Part shown: positions 1-12,097 of the stretch, piece after piece | How the letters are laid out: every line of letters starts with the position of its first letter | How positions within the stretch are numbered: the first letter of the stretch is position 1 | Source of the DNA: an uncultured Anaerolineae bacterium | Lineage (GTDB): Bacteria > Chloroflexota > Anaerolineae > Promineifilales > Promineifilaceae | Length of the DNA: 64,000 nt | Assembly (NCBI GenBank): GCA_937943625.1 | Contig: CALEAD010000012.1 | Span: forward strand, 1-64,000 | Direction of reading: 5' to 3' | Notes under the pieces: model-generated | Database searches by the model: none | The model's input: only the letters and a program-made list of their open reading frames with translations | What the model was told of the DNA's origin: nothing | Made by a program: the position numbers and the translations under genes

Positions 1-151
1 TGTTTCTGGTGATGTTTGTATGTGACTCATGGCGACCTCGTTGTGAAATGTCGCTATGAGCCTGCCACTATTGAGCAGGTTGTAAAGGTTCGACTTTTAT
101 TTTTGGCGATTTTTCATGAAATCGCTTCTGATTGTGCAAAGGAGGTTCACG

Positions 152-838
152 ATGTCTGTTATACTTACATTTCATGGCCATGCCACGTTTTCGCTCAATC
201 TGAACGGAACATACGTAGTGGTAGACCCCTTCTTGGCCCCAAATAACCCGATGGCGCAAAAAACGGCCGCTGACATTCCTGCCCACTACATTTTGCAAAC
301 ACACGGCCATGTTGACCACATTGCCGACACCGCGCCACTGGCCACGCGCACGGGCGCACTGGTCATTGCTAACTTTGAAATTGCCAACTGGCTGGGCGGC
401 AAGGGTGTGTCCCACATCCATGCGCAGCACCTGGGCGGCGGGTATCATCATCCCATTGGCTACGTGAAGATGACGCCGGCGCTGCACGGGTCTGGCTTGC
501 CGGATGGCAGCTATGGCGGCATGCCAGGCGGCTTTTTGCTGCACGTGCAAGAAAAGGTAATCTACTTTTCAGGGGATACGGCCGTGTTCTCCGACATGAA
601 GCTCATTGGTGATGTCGGCATTGACCTGGCTGTGCTGCCTATTGGCGACAACTTCACCATGGGGCCAGACGATGCCCTGCTGGCGGTGAAGTTCCTGCGT
701 CCTAAGGTTGTTGTTCCCTGCCACTACAACACCTGGCCACCCATCCGCCAGGATGCGCAAGCCTGGGCAGCACGCGTGCGCGCGGAAACGGAAACGATGC
801 CGGTTGTGTTGGCTGCCGAGGAGAGCTATACCTTTTGA
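152..838 (+). CDS. Metal-dependent hydrolase, MBL fold (UPF0173/YtkL-like)
   Basis: A cytosolic metallo-beta-lactamase-fold hydrolase of about 228 residues, the usual length of the UPF0173 family. The start is the ATG at 152, preceded by AAAGGAGG; the ORF-track start 12 codons upstream has no such site. Visible metal ligands are the motif THGHVDHI near residue 50, a His in the ALHG segment near 110, SGDTA near 144 and a final PCHYNTWP near 197. The N-terminus, FHGHATF, is typical of the family. The physiological substrate is not known for most members. It stands alone, followed by a type-1 intergenic repeat. Confidence 0.85.
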   Translation: MSVILTFHGHATFSLNLNGTYVVVDPFLAPNNPMAQKTAADIPAHYILQTHGHVDHIADTAPLATRTGALVIANFEIANWLGGKGVSHIHAQHLGGGYHHPIGYVKMTPALHGSGLPDGSYGGMPGGFLLHVQEKVIYFSGDTAVFSDMKLIGDVGIDLAVLPIGDNFTMGPDDALLAVKFLRPKVVVPCHYNTWPPIRQDAQAWAARVRAETETMPVVLAAEESYTF

Positions 839-865
839 TGGTTGTGGGACAAAGCACCAAGTACC

Positions 866-970
866 CCTCCTCGGAAAATGACCGCTGACGGCTGACCGCC
901 GAACGCAGCCGACAGACCGCCGACGGCTAACCTGCGTTCCATTTTCAACCATCGTGGTGTGCCCCGCTTA
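866..970 (-). repeat. Type-1 dispersed intergenic element (reverse orientation)
   Basis: A copy of the GGCGGTC-rich element read on the minus strand: left end with CACCACGATGG...GAAAAT, a middle of imperfect CGGCGGTC units, and right end GCGGTCATTTTCCGAGGAGG. No minus-strand gene follows, so this copy sits between two plus-strand genes and its terminal GGAGG-like sequence is not used as a ribosome binding site. Confidence 0.7.
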
Positions 971-1084
971 TAGATAACTCCTTCGTAAACCGAACTTCAG
1001 GTTCGATACGCGGGTTGGAAAAGCGCGCTACAGGATAGGTTTCCTATTTTTCACTTTTATCGTATTTTGACATAAGGAGATAAA

Positions 1085-2260
1085 ATGCACAAGTTTTCAC
1101 ACTGGTTATTGGCAATAGTACTGCTGCTGGGCTTTCTAGTAGCCTGCGGCGGCGGTGACACGGAGGAAAGCGTCAGCAACACCCCGGACGAAGGAGTGGC
1201 CGTATCGGCAACAGCCACCGAACTCACCGCGCAAACCCAGCCAACGGCCGTACCGCCAACCCCTGTCCCCACCATCCCCCCCACGCTGGAGCCGACCCCG
1301 GCCGCGCCAGAGGTAGAAGAAATTGACTTGTCGGCCTTTAGCCGCGACCTGGCTTTTGACACCTACAGCTACAGCTTCATCATCTCAGTAAGATCCATTG
1401 ATGCAAATGGGCAAGAAGTCACCCAAACCATCACTGCAGAGAGTAAACACACCACCAATCCGCCTGCCAGCGTTTTCGTCATGAACATGGAAGGGTTCAA
1501 CGCCGAAGACATGGGAGGTATAGGACAAATTTCCATCACCGAGGTGGATGGCGCCGTTTACACCCAGATTAGCGGATTCGGTTGTTTCAGCGCTGCCAGC
1601 GGCACAGACACTCTCATGAGCGAAATCGGATCGCTCTCACCACAAACAGTGCTGCAAGAGCTGGATATTTCTAAAGTAAAGCGTGTGCGCTCCAACGTCA
1701 CCATCAACGGCATCGAGACTCGCCATTACACCTTCGACGAAACGCTCATTAACGCCACGGCCGCTCCTGGGGAAAAAGTGAACAAGGCCGAGGGGCATCT
1801 CTACATCGCCGAAGATGGCGGCTACCTGGTTAAAATGACGCTAGACATGGAGGGCGACAGTCTGAACATGCTAGGCGCTGAACTGGAGGCGGGAATGGTT
1901 CTATCAACGCACACTGAGTACACCCTTGTCAGCGTCAATGACCCAATCACCATTACTGTGCCCGAAGAGTGCACCGACACAACTGCCTCGGACTATCCCT
2001 TGCTAGATGATGCCACCGGCGTGAGCACCTTTATGGGCTTTACCACCTACCGTTCGCAGTACACGCTTGCCGATGCGCGGAAGTTTTATGAGGATGAGCT
2101 GCCCGCCCTGGGTTATACCTATGATGAAACAACTTCATTCTCTATGTCTGGCTCTGCCATGTTGGTTTTCAAGAAAGAAGGGGGCGGCAGCCTGACAGTC
2201 ATGTTAAATGAGGAGAGCACAGGCGGAATTTCGGTAACGCTCATGAGTAACGAAGAGTAG
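1085..2260 (+). CDS. Putative lipoprotein, Thr/Pro-rich linker
   Basis: A secreted lipoprotein of 391 residues. The signal peptide (hydrophobic from residue 8) ends in the lipobox LVAC, with Cys at about residue 22 followed by GGGD. Then comes a Thr/Pro/Ala-rich linker to about residue 75 and a globular domain of unknown family. The start is supported by AAGGAGATAAA just upstream. It resembles LppX/LolA-like lipoproteins only in general layout, and I do not assign a function. It is monocistronic, ended by a strong terminator. Confidence 0.75.
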   Translation: MHKFSHWLLAIVLLLGFLVACGGGDTEESVSNTPDEGVAVSATATELTAQTQPTAVPPTPVPTIPPTLEPTPAAPEVEEIDLSAFSRDLAFDTYSYSFIISVRSIDANGQEVTQTITAESKHTTNPPASVFVMNMEGFNAEDMGGIGQISITEVDGAVYTQISGFGCFSAASGTDTLMSEIGSLSPQTVLQELDISKVKRVRSNVTINGIETRHYTFDETLINATAAPGEKVNKAEGHLYIAEDGGYLVKMTLDMEGDSLNMLGAELEAGMVLSTHTEYTLVSVNDPITITVPEECTDTTASDYPLLDDATGVSTFMGFTTYRSQYTLADARKFYEDELPALGYTYDETTSFSMSGSAMLVFKKEGGGSLTVMLNEESTGGISVTLMSNEE

Positions 2261-2284
2261 TAGCCTCAGTTCCCAATTGTTTGT

Positions 2285-2322
2285 AAGCAAAAAGCCCCTG
2301 CACGTACAGGGGCTTTTTGCTT
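2285..2322 (+). terminator. Rho-independent terminator after the lipoprotein gene
   Basis: A perfect 16-bp stem (AAGCAAAAAGCCCCTG and its complement) with the 6-base loop CACGTA and a T-run in the descending arm. The A- and T-rich arms make it potentially bidirectional. Confidence 0.9.
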
Positions 2323-2398
2323 AAGCGAAAAGCGATACAAATTACCAGGCCCGCCGAAGAGCTTGCGCTGCATCGCGGGGGCGAAAAGAGGTATGGCT

Positions 2399-2527
2399 CA
2401 TGACGCTGTGAAAAGACGGTTTGCAATTTTTGATCGCCGTCAGCCGGCCAAAGACCGCCATTTCTCGAAAAGCGCGGTTACCCGTGGGCGGTCTGTGGGC
2501 AAAGTTATACGGATGCTTTGATTCATG
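2399..2527 (+). repeat. Type-2 dispersed intergenic element, copy a
   Basis: About 130 bp nearly co-linear with the copy at 29913-30041. Shared blocks are ATGACGC, CAATTTTTG, TCGCCG.CAGCCG, a central TCGA.AAGCG, and GGATGCTTTGA.TCATG at the right end. It lies just beyond the 3' end of the convergent slipin gene. Confidence 0.75.
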
Positions 2528-2537
2528 CCCGAACAGA

Positions 2538-3320
2538 TTATTCGCGCTTTGTTTCCTTACCATTGCCCATCATCCCGGCAAGCAAATCAATAGGGATGGG
2601 GAAAATGGTCGTCGTGTTCTGTTCCACGCCAATTTCTAGCAGCGTTTGTAGATAGCGCAGTGTCATGGCCCCCGGCTCAGAGGAGATGATGCGCGCTGCT
2701 TCCGCCAGTTGCGTCGAGGCTTGCAGCTCTCCTTCCGCATGAATGAGCTTGGCGCGGCGCTCCCGCTCCGCTTCTGCCTGGCGTGCCATGGCGCGCACCA
2801 TTTGCGGATTTAGCTCTACATCCTTGATCTCGACAATAGAGACCTTGACGCCCCAGGGTTCGGTTGCCTCGTCAATGATGTGCTGTAAGGTTTCATTGAT
2901 AGTTTCCCGCTCTTGCAGCAGTTGATCCAGGTTGGATTGGCCGATGACGTTGCGCAGGCTGGTTTGAGCAATTTGCCAGGTGCCGCGGCGGAAATCCTCG
3001 ATCTGGATCACGGAGTCTACCGGATTGACCACGCGGAAGTAGACGACAGCGTTTACCTTGACCGTGACGTTGTCGCGCGTAATGGCTTCCTGGGCGGGCA
3101 CGTCCAGGGTGATGGTGCGCTGGTCTACTTTGATCATGCGGTCAATGATGGGAATGATGAAGAATAGTCCCGGCCCCTTTGCGCCAACGACGCGACCCAG
3201 GCGGAAAATGACGCCGCGCTCGTACTCTTGCACAATGCGCACGGAGGCGGCAATGAGGCCAATTAAGGCAATGCCAACAAAACAGAGAATGGGCAGCAGC
3301 CCCGCAAATAAACCATCCAT
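2538..3320 (-). CDS. SPFH/Band 7 protein, slipin (stomatin-like)
   Basis: A membrane-anchored stomatin-like scaffold protein, 260 residues, normal for bacterial slipins. One N-terminal transmembrane segment lies at about residues 8-28. The Band 7 domain follows, with [16 protein letters not shown], then [12 protein letters not shown] and the conserved VDVP-type strand [16 protein letters not shown] charged helix, [20 protein letters not shown], near 185-205 is the family's coiled coil. The start has AAAAAAGGAGACAAAT upstream. Slipins usually sit beside an NfeD protease-like partner; none is adjacent here. Confidence 0.9.
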   Translation of the reverse strand: MDGLFAGLLPILCFVGIALIGLIAASVRIVQEYERGVIFRLGRVVGAKGPGLFFIIPIIDRMIKVDQRTITLDVPAQEAITRDNVTVKVNAVVYFRVVNPVDSVIQIEDFRRGTWQIAQTSLRNVIGQSNLDQLLQERETINETLQHIIDEATEPWGVKVSIVEIKDVELNPQMVRAMARQAEAERERRAKLIHAEGELQASTQLAEAARIISSEPGAMTLRYLQTLLEIGVEQNTTTIFPIPIDLLAGMMGNGKETKRE

Positions 3321-3822
3321 AATTTGTCTCCTTTTTTTATTTGTGCCTGGAAGATATCTGCCAGGTATTTCTGGAAAGGTTTGATGGTTTGTTGGTTGGC
3401 TTGTTGGTTGGAAACGAACCAGCCATCAAACCAGCAGTACCCTGGTAGTTACCCTGGAAGGCCATAAAATGACATTTTACAGAGATTGGCGATTCCAAAT
3501 TAAGTCTGGTCAGGCGCTAATCTGCCGTGGCAGAGTGTCAGTTTATGGCTGATGATGTTTTTGTGTGACAAACGGCCGTTTCCTGGGTTGCCTCACTGAC
3601 CGCTTGTGTTTGCCTTCTCTGATTATATGCGATTTTTGCCAGGATGGGGGTGAATTGGCTGCTGCTAAGCTGGCGCTCACGGGCAAAGTTGTATATATCT
3701 TACAAAACAGATGTGCCCTATTTCTGGCAACTTATCTATATGAGGCGCGCGGGATTTTTTCTATACTGTTAACAGGCTTGCGCTGAAATGCGCGGTTCAG
3801 TGGGAAATAGTGGGAATCCAAG

Positions 3823-3855
3823 AAGGGTGGCTTACGCAGGTGGCCACCCTTTTTG
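3823..3855 (+). terminator. Terminator-like hairpin in the 3.3-4.0 kb spacer
   Basis: Arms AAGGGTGGC and GCCACCCTT around an 11-base loop, followed by TTTT on the plus strand. There is no plus-strand gene upstream, which makes it a candidate end of an unannotated RNA. Confidence 0.55.
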
Positions 3856-3885
3856 GGTTATATGGTATCTATCAGGCTGTTGTTG

Positions 3886-3950
3886 CTTTGTTGGTTGGTT
3901 AGTTGGCCGCAAACCAACGTTCAAACCAACCAACCAGCAAACTTTTTCAG
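3886..3950. repeat. TTGGTTGG/CCAACCAA hairpin with T-run
   Basis: A left arm of TTGGTTGGTTAGTTGG type pairs with CCAACCAACCAGCAAA and is followed by CTTTTTCAG. The copy at 54268-54339 has the same layout and the same CTTTTTCAG end, which suggests a recurring terminator-like element. Confidence 0.55.
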
Positions 3951-3979
3951 AGGGCCTTTGTCGTTACGTTGTATGTGGC

Positions 3980-4879
3980 TTATGGCCGTATGCGGCGACT
4001 GATTATCTGGTCCAGTTCGTCCCAGGCACGGTCCAGGTCTTGGGCGGCGCCGTTGGCGTTGATGTTGAGGCTGGCGAGGGCTTGCTGCAAGCGGGTAATG
4101 ACCTGTGCCAGGGCGTCCGCTTCTTCGCTGTCTGTGAACATGGCTTCGTTTAGCTGGCTGAGTGTCTGTTCGGCCAGGCGGATGTCTGCGGTAGCTAGCC
4201 CCAGGTTGTTTTCAAGCAGGCGCAGGCGTGCGCGCGCCATCAGCTCCCAGGTCTGAAAGAGCAGCAGGGTTTCCTGCGCGCTGCGCAGGGTGAGCGTCAT
4301 GGCATCGGTGGCGGCAACGGCCGTTGCCGCCTGCTGTGCGCTGCTTCCGGCCAATTCTTCTAATGCCCCTAAGCGTGTGGCCACAGTAGAGAGAGTAGCG
4401 CGCACCCCATCCAGTTCCCCCCCCAGTTCGTCTAGCTGCGTTGTGTTGGTGATCAGGTCGCTTTGCATGGCGATCAGCCCCGCGCGCAGGGCGTCGCTTT
4501 CCGCTGCCTGCTCATCGTGCCGCTGGTTGAGTTGAGCAACGGCCGTTGTCAGTGCCTGTTGTTGTTGCGTTAGCTGCGCGTTGAGCGTTGCCAGATCATC
4601 GCGCCGCGCCGCTTGCAGTGCGGCCAGCTCACGCTGTTGCGCCTCATTCTCGCGCGTCAGCCTATCTATTTCGGCGCGCAGGTCGGCCAGGGCGCGCTCG
4701 TGTGTGTTGCTGCGCACAATCAGGCGATCAAAGGAGCGCTGCACCTGCGCGAAGCCCCAGTAGCCGGCCGTGGCCACGGCAAAGGCAACAGTCAGGAGCA
4801 GTAGCGTGAAAAACGTTACGCGGATAATCCAGCGCAGGCGACTGGCGGTGTTGCGTCTTGTGGGTTCATTCGTACTCAT
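3980..4879 (-). CDS. Membrane-anchored coiled-coil protein, unknown function
   Basis: About 299 residues. A basic N-terminus (STNEPTRRNTASRLRW) leads into one transmembrane helix at about residues 20-40, followed by a long heptad-rich region (LRAEIDRLTRENEAQQRELAAL and onward) and a helical C-terminus. The ATG at 4879 is preferred: it follows AAGGGAGTTGAAC, and the 36 codons upstream in the ORF track are a translated type-1 repeat (ADRRPPTADS). The next minus-strand gene upstream (5101-5985) has the same anchor-plus-coil design, so the two may work together. No family recognised. Confidence 0.7.
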   Translation of the reverse strand: MSTNEPTRRNTASRLRWIIRVTFFTLLLLTVAFAVATAGYWGFAQVQRSFDRLIVRSNTHERALADLRAEIDRLTRENEAQQRELAALQAARRDDLATLNAQLTQQQQALTTAVAQLNQRHDEQAAESDALRAGLIAMQSDLITNTTQLDELGGELDGVRATLSTVATRLGALEELAGSSAQQAATAVAATDAMTLTLRSAQETLLLFQTWELMARARLRLLENNLGLATADIRLAEQTLSQLNEAMFTDSEEADALAQVITRLQQALASLNINANGAAQDLDRAWDELDQIISRRIRP

Positions 4880-5032
4880 CTGTTCAACTCCCTTGAAAAT
4901 GACCGCCGACGGCTGACCACTGTCTGCGGTCGGCGGTCTACGGTCAGCGGTCCAGCTTGTAAAATAGAACCTGTGTGACGTTTTCATTTGTGGTGGTGTA
5001 CTCCACTCATGAAGTCTCTCCTTGATTAGCCA
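4880..5032 (-). repeat. Type-1 dispersed element supplying the Shine-Dalgarno of the 3980-4879 gene
   Basis: Read on the minus strand: GGAGAGACTTCATGAGTGG, CACCACCACAAATGAAAAC, several CGGCGGTC/GACCGC units, then GGCGGTCATTTTCAAGGGAG ending directly before the start codon. It matches the copies at 18789, 35819 and 58823. Confidence 0.8.
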
Positions 5033-5100
5033 GAGCTAGGGTTAGAATTAGAATGAGAGCCTGTCCCTGCTTGTTCCTCTCGCTTTCGCTCGACAGGTCG

Positions 5101-5985
5101 TTACCGGATAGGCGTGGCCGTGGGGCGCGGCGTGCGCGTCGGGCTGAGGGTGGGCGAGGGGGTGGGTGTTCCGGTGGTTAGCGGTGTTGGCGACGACGTG
5201 CCGGTCGGGGGCGTTAACGTGGCGTTGCCGGGGGCAACGGCCGTTGCTGTGGGCATGTCTGTTGCGGTTGCAGCGGGCGAAGTGGGAGCACCCTCTAACT
5301 GTATCAGCAGAGAGCGCAGCCCTGCCAGGAAAGTTTGCAGCCTTTCCGCCGCGGCAGATGCTTGCTCTACCTGGTCAGAAAGTGTGGCGATTTGCGTTGC
5401 CATCTCACCAACGACCGTTTCCAGCTTGTGTACTTCTGCCTGGGCTGTGGCTTGCTGCGCCACGGCTGCTGCAAACGCGGGTTGCAAGGTGGCCAACTGC
5501 TGCGCGGTTGTATTCACCTGTGCCGAGATCCCGTTTTGCTGTGCCTCGGCCGTGATCACCTGTGCCACCAGCGTAGTCTGTGTTTGCTGTAAGGCCTCTA
5601 TTTCGCGGCGCAAACGGCCGTTGTCCGTGACAAACCGCACTGTCCCCTCGTTTAGCAGCGCCAGCAAGGTCAGAGCTAACAGCGCTCCACCCATGCTGCC
5701 CAGCAGGGAACCAAGCAGTGTGAAGATGCAGCCGCGCCGTTGTGAAGGGGTCATGCCTGTGGCTGGGCGCGCGGCCGTGAGGGGTGGTTGTGGGGGTGGT
5801 TGTGTGGCTGCGGTGCGGTCTGTGCCAGGTGATCGCGTAGTGCGTGTGGTAACAGCTTCTGCCTCCACCGCTGGCAGTGCCACTGGTTCAGAGCTGTCCG
5901 CAGGCTGACCGGTGGATATTTCTGTCTGTACCACGTCAGGCATGGAATCGTGTTTACGGCCGTTTTCTATTCTTTCCTCGTTCAT
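5101..5985 (-). CDS. Membrane-anchored coiled-coil protein with Pro/Thr-rich tail
   Basis: About 294 residues. A cytoplasmic N-terminal region of low complexity (about 90 residues) precedes one transmembrane segment near 100-120 (LLGSLLGSMGGALLALTLLALL). A coiled-coil stretch (LRREIEALQQTQTTLVAQV and onward, to about 240) and a Thr/Pro/Ser-rich C-terminal tail ending in PTATPIR follow. I chose the ATG at 5985 because GAGG lies six bases upstream; the listed start is a GTG four codons earlier. It shares its design with the downstream gene at 3980-4879. Function unknown. Confidence 0.7.
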   Translation of the reverse strand: MNEERIENGRKHDSMPDVVQTEISTGQPADSSEPVALPAVEAEAVTTRTTRSPGTDRTAATQPPPQPPLTAARPATGMTPSQRRGCIFTLLGSLLGSMGGALLALTLLALLNEGTVRFVTDNGRLRREIEALQQTQTTLVAQVITAEAQQNGISAQVNTTAQQLATLQPAFAAAVAQQATAQAEVHKLETVVGEMATQIATLSDQVEQASAAAERLQTFLAGLRSLLIQLEGAPTSPAATATDMPTATAVAPGNATLTPPTGTSSPTPLTTGTPTPSPTLSPTRTPRPTATPIR

Positions 5986-6229
5986 AGACTGCCTCACGGT
6001 ACCATTATAACCCTTTTCGCTTCTGCACCATGACCATGTTGCGCAAGATTACGAACAAAGGCATAGTTCAAGAGGTTGCAGATGGCGGTCTATAGTCGGC
6101 GGTCAAATTTGTCAGCGCGCTAAATCTGCAAAGGTGATGCAGATAGTGGTAAAATGATGGCTGAAAACCAACCAGCAAACCAACCCAAAAAGCATTCATA
6201 GCCACAATTCTAAGAAAGGGAAACGAGGG

Positions 6230-6931
6230 ATGAACGAAGAAGCCGCCTATCTGGTTATGGAACAAGGGCCTTACGCGCAGCAGCAGTACCAGTTGGATAA
6301 ACAGACAACAGTTATTGGCCGGGGACCTAACAATGACATTGTGATTGCTGATGCTGAGGTTTCGCGCCAACATGCGCGTATTTTGTGGCATGGTGGATAT
6401 GATTACGAAATACAGGATTTGGGCAGCACAAACGGCACATTTATAGATGGCCGTCGCATCAGCGGTGCTGTTCCCCTGAAAAATGGTGCGCTGATCAAAC
6501 TTGGTGATTCGGTCACCCTCTCTTTTCATACATCGGAACCAGTTGTCGCTGATGAAGATGACACACCAACCGGGGAGATTGTCGTGCCCCCGGTAGTGCC
6601 CTCTTGGGTGACCGCACCGAAGCCGGCAGTCAGCCAGCCTTCTGCCTACATGCCCCCGCCCGCATCCCTCCCTGCCTACGTGCCGCCCGGCACAGGCGCA
6701 TATGTGCCTCCAGGGGCTTTGCCAGAGGTTCAGGCCGCAGCCCCACCGCGCCGTCAGGTTCATCCGCTGCTGCTTGGCTGCGGTGCGCTGCTGCTGACGG
6801 CGTTTTTGTGTACGGCCGTCTTGTTCTTCCTGGATGCGTATGACAACGGCCGTTTGCTCTACTGTGGCGCGTTACGGCCGTTTTGGCAGCTATTGCTTGG
6901 TCCTTTTGGCTTTGCCCCGCTTTGTGGTTGA
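6230..6931 (+). CDS. FHA-domain protein with C-terminal hydrophobic segment
   Basis: A forkhead-associated domain protein that should bind a phosphothreonine peptide. The domain covers about residues 5-100 and shows GRGPNNDI near 31, SRQHA near 46 and LGSTNGTF near 63, the standard binding-loop residues. A Pro/Ala-rich linker (about 105-180) leads to one strongly hydrophobic helix (LLLGCGALLLTAFLCTAVLFFL) near 184-205. The start has ACGAGGG upstream. Membrane-tethered FHA proteins often report Ser/Thr kinase activity, but no kinase is nearby. Confidence 0.85.
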   Translation: MNEEAAYLVMEQGPYAQQQYQLDKQTTVIGRGPNNDIVIADAEVSRQHARILWHGGYDYEIQDLGSTNGTFIDGRRISGAVPLKNGALIKLGDSVTLSFHTSEPVVADEDDTPTGEIVVPPVVPSWVTAPKPAVSQPSAYMPPPASLPAYVPPGTGAYVPPGALPEVQAAAPPRRQVHPLLLGCGALLLTAFLCTAVLFFLDAYDNGRLLYCGALRPFWQLLLGPFGFAPLCG

Positions 6932-6983
6932 CAGAGTCGGCACACCATGTTTGCATGAAAGGGCACACTGATTTGATAACCCT

Positions 6984-8204
6984 ATGCCAAACCCCAAACT
7001 ACGCCCGCTCAATTTCGAACCGGTTATTCATCAAAACCAGCCCATGTGGCTGGTGACAGACCCGCTGCGCCTGGCAGAGCAGCAAATTTTGCTACCCTCT
7101 GTTTTTGGCCCGCTGCTGGCATTATGCGACGGCACCCACAGCGTCAGCGACATTCACGCCGGGTTTTGCCAACAAATTGGCGAGCCTGTGCCCCTGGCGC
7201 TGATTGAAGGCGTGTTGACGCAGCTTGATCAACTCTATTTTCTGGACAATGCGCGCGCCCAAGAGGCTGCCGCAGCGCAACTGGCCCGGTACCACGCCTT
7301 GCCGCACCGCCCGCCGGCGCTGGCAGGTCGCAGCTATCCGGCCAATGCGCAGGCGCTTAGCCGTTTGCTGCAAGGCTACAGCGATGGAGACAGCCTGCAA
7401 GGGTGGCAGCCCTGGCGTGGACGGGGCATTATCTCCCCACACATTGATTATCAGCGTGGTGGCGCCGTGTATGCCAAAGTGTGGCGACGCGCGGCAACGG
7501 CCGTACAGGAAGCCGATCTCGTTCTCATCCTGGGCACAGACCACAATGGCGGCGCTGCCAGCATTACCCTGACGCGCCAGCCTTATGCCACCCCATATGG
7601 CGTGCTGCCCACTGACCTGTCGCTGGTGTCGCAGTTGGCCGAAGCCATTGGCGCCGAGGCCGCCTTTACCGCGGAGTTACATCATCGCTTTGAACATTCG
7701 GTGGAACTTTCGGCCGTCTGGCTGCACCACATTTGTCAGCAAACCGGCACACCCCCTCCGCCGATGGTTCCCATCTTGTGCGGCTCGTTTCACCACTTTG
7801 TGGCCAACGGCACACACCCGACAGAAGATGAACGGCTAACGGCCGTTGTGCAAACCTTGCAGCAGGCGACCCAGGGGCGCAAAGTGCTGGCGGTCGCTTC
7901 CGTAGACCTGGCACACGTGGGCCCGGCCTTTGGCGACCGCTTTTACATGGACCAGGCACGCCGCGCGGCACTGCGGCAGAGTGACCAGGCGCTGATGCAG
8001 GCCATTTTGCAAGGGGACGCCGCCAGCTTTTATCAGCAGATAGCAGCGGTCGAAGATCGCAACCGCATTTGCGGCTTTTCTGCCATTTACCTGCTGCTGC
8101 GCATCCTGCAAAACGGCACCGGACAGCAGGTAGCTTATGCGCACTGTCCCGCCGATCAGGAAGACAATTCGCTCGTTTCGATTTGTGGCTTGCTGCTTGA
8201 TTAG
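6984..8204 (+). CDS. MEMO1-family protein (AmmeMemoRadiSam B-like) with N-terminal winged-helix-like domain
   Basis: 406 residues. The C-terminal 290 residues are a MEMO domain: SPHIDYQRGG near 151, the LILGTDHNG segment near 178, HHRFEHSVELSAVWL near 231 and SVDLAHVGP near 306. In this family these histidines and acids line a dioxygenase-like pocket. The first 100 residues (VFGPLLALCDGTHSVSDIHAGF) look like a PqqD-like winged helix. The usual AmmeMemoRadiSam partners (AMMECR1 protein, radical SAM enzyme) are not adjacent. It lies 52 bases after the FHA gene and may be co-transcribed. Confidence 0.85.
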   Translation: MPNPKLRPLNFEPVIHQNQPMWLVTDPLRLAEQQILLPSVFGPLLALCDGTHSVSDIHAGFCQQIGEPVPLALIEGVLTQLDQLYFLDNARAQEAAAAQLARYHALPHRPPALAGRSYPANAQALSRLLQGYSDGDSLQGWQPWRGRGIISPHIDYQRGGAVYAKVWRRAATAVQEADLVLILGTDHNGGAASITLTRQPYATPYGVLPTDLSLVSQLAEAIGAEAAFTAELHHRFEHSVELSAVWLHHICQQTGTPPPPMVPILCGSFHHFVANGTHPTEDERLTAVVQTLQQATQGRKVLAVASVDLAHVGPAFGDRFYMDQARRAALRQSDQALMQAILQGDAASFYQQIAAVEDRNRICGFSAIYLLLRILQNGTGQQVAYAHCPADQEDNSLVSICGLLLD

Positions 8205-8240
8205 GAAAACGGCCGTTCCTTAGCCAACGGCCGTTTCCCA
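8205..8240. terminator. Paired ACGGCCGT palindromes between convergent genes
   Basis: The 36-base gap between the convergent MEMO gene and metH consists almost wholly of GGAAAACGGCCGTTCC and AACGGCCGTTTCCC. Each is self-complementary and together they form a longer hairpin. It could act as a bidirectional terminator. Confidence 0.5.
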
Positions 8241-11939
<3,699 letters not shown>

Positions 11940-11996
11940 TTTGTTTCTGCTGCGCAGCTGTGCTTGTGCCGTTTGTTGCTGCTAACGGCAAAGAGT

Positions 11997-12043
11997 GCAA
12001 AGAACACAAAGAGGGGGAACTTTGTGCTCTTTGTGTTCTTTGC
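11997..12043. repeat. 17-bp perfect inverted repeat between pgk and metH
   Basis: GCAAAGAACACAAAGAG pairs perfectly with CTCTTTGTGTTCTTTGC around a 13-base loop. It lies downstream of pgk and upstream of metH, both on the minus strand. It could end pgk transcription or shape metH mRNA; there is no clear T-run. Confidence 0.7.
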
Positions 12044-12097
12044 GGTTCTATCCCAGGGAGGCTTGAGGGTTACTCTCAGCCTTCCTCTAGCGGCGAA

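Larger units (their letters stand above)
3321..3979. other. Long intergenic region with hairpins, no convincing gene
   Basis: About 660 bp between two minus-strand genes. It holds a TTGGTTGG/CCAACCA hairpin beside the slipin promoter (about 3381-3434), one ACGGCCGT palindrome, a GTGGGAA direct repeat with 10-base spacing (about 3801-3816), a terminator-like hairpin (3823-3855) and a second TTGGTTGG hairpin (3886-3950). The plus-strand ORFs listed here lack a ribosome binding site and protein-like composition. A plus-strand small RNA ending at the 3823 hairpin is possible but not shown. Confidence 0.5.

Noticed and set aside
569-952. 127-aa minus-strand ORF
   Set aside because: Part type-1 repeat, part antisense to the MBL-fold gene; composition not protein-like.
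970-1030. tRNA-like GGTTCGATACGCGG string
   Set aside because: No acceptor, D or anticodon arms fold around it.
2342-2563. 73-aa minus-strand ORF between lipoprotein and slipin genes
   Set aside because: It is a translation of the type-2 repeat and lacks a ribosome binding site.
3565-3786. 73-aa plus-strand ORF in the 3.3-4.0 kb spacer
   Set aside because: No Shine-Dalgarno and no recognisable structure; the frame is open by chance.
11940-12097. SAM or cobalamin riboswitch before metH
   Set aside because: Only 158 bases, dominated by a simple 17-bp hairpin; none of the conserved riboswitch cores is visible.
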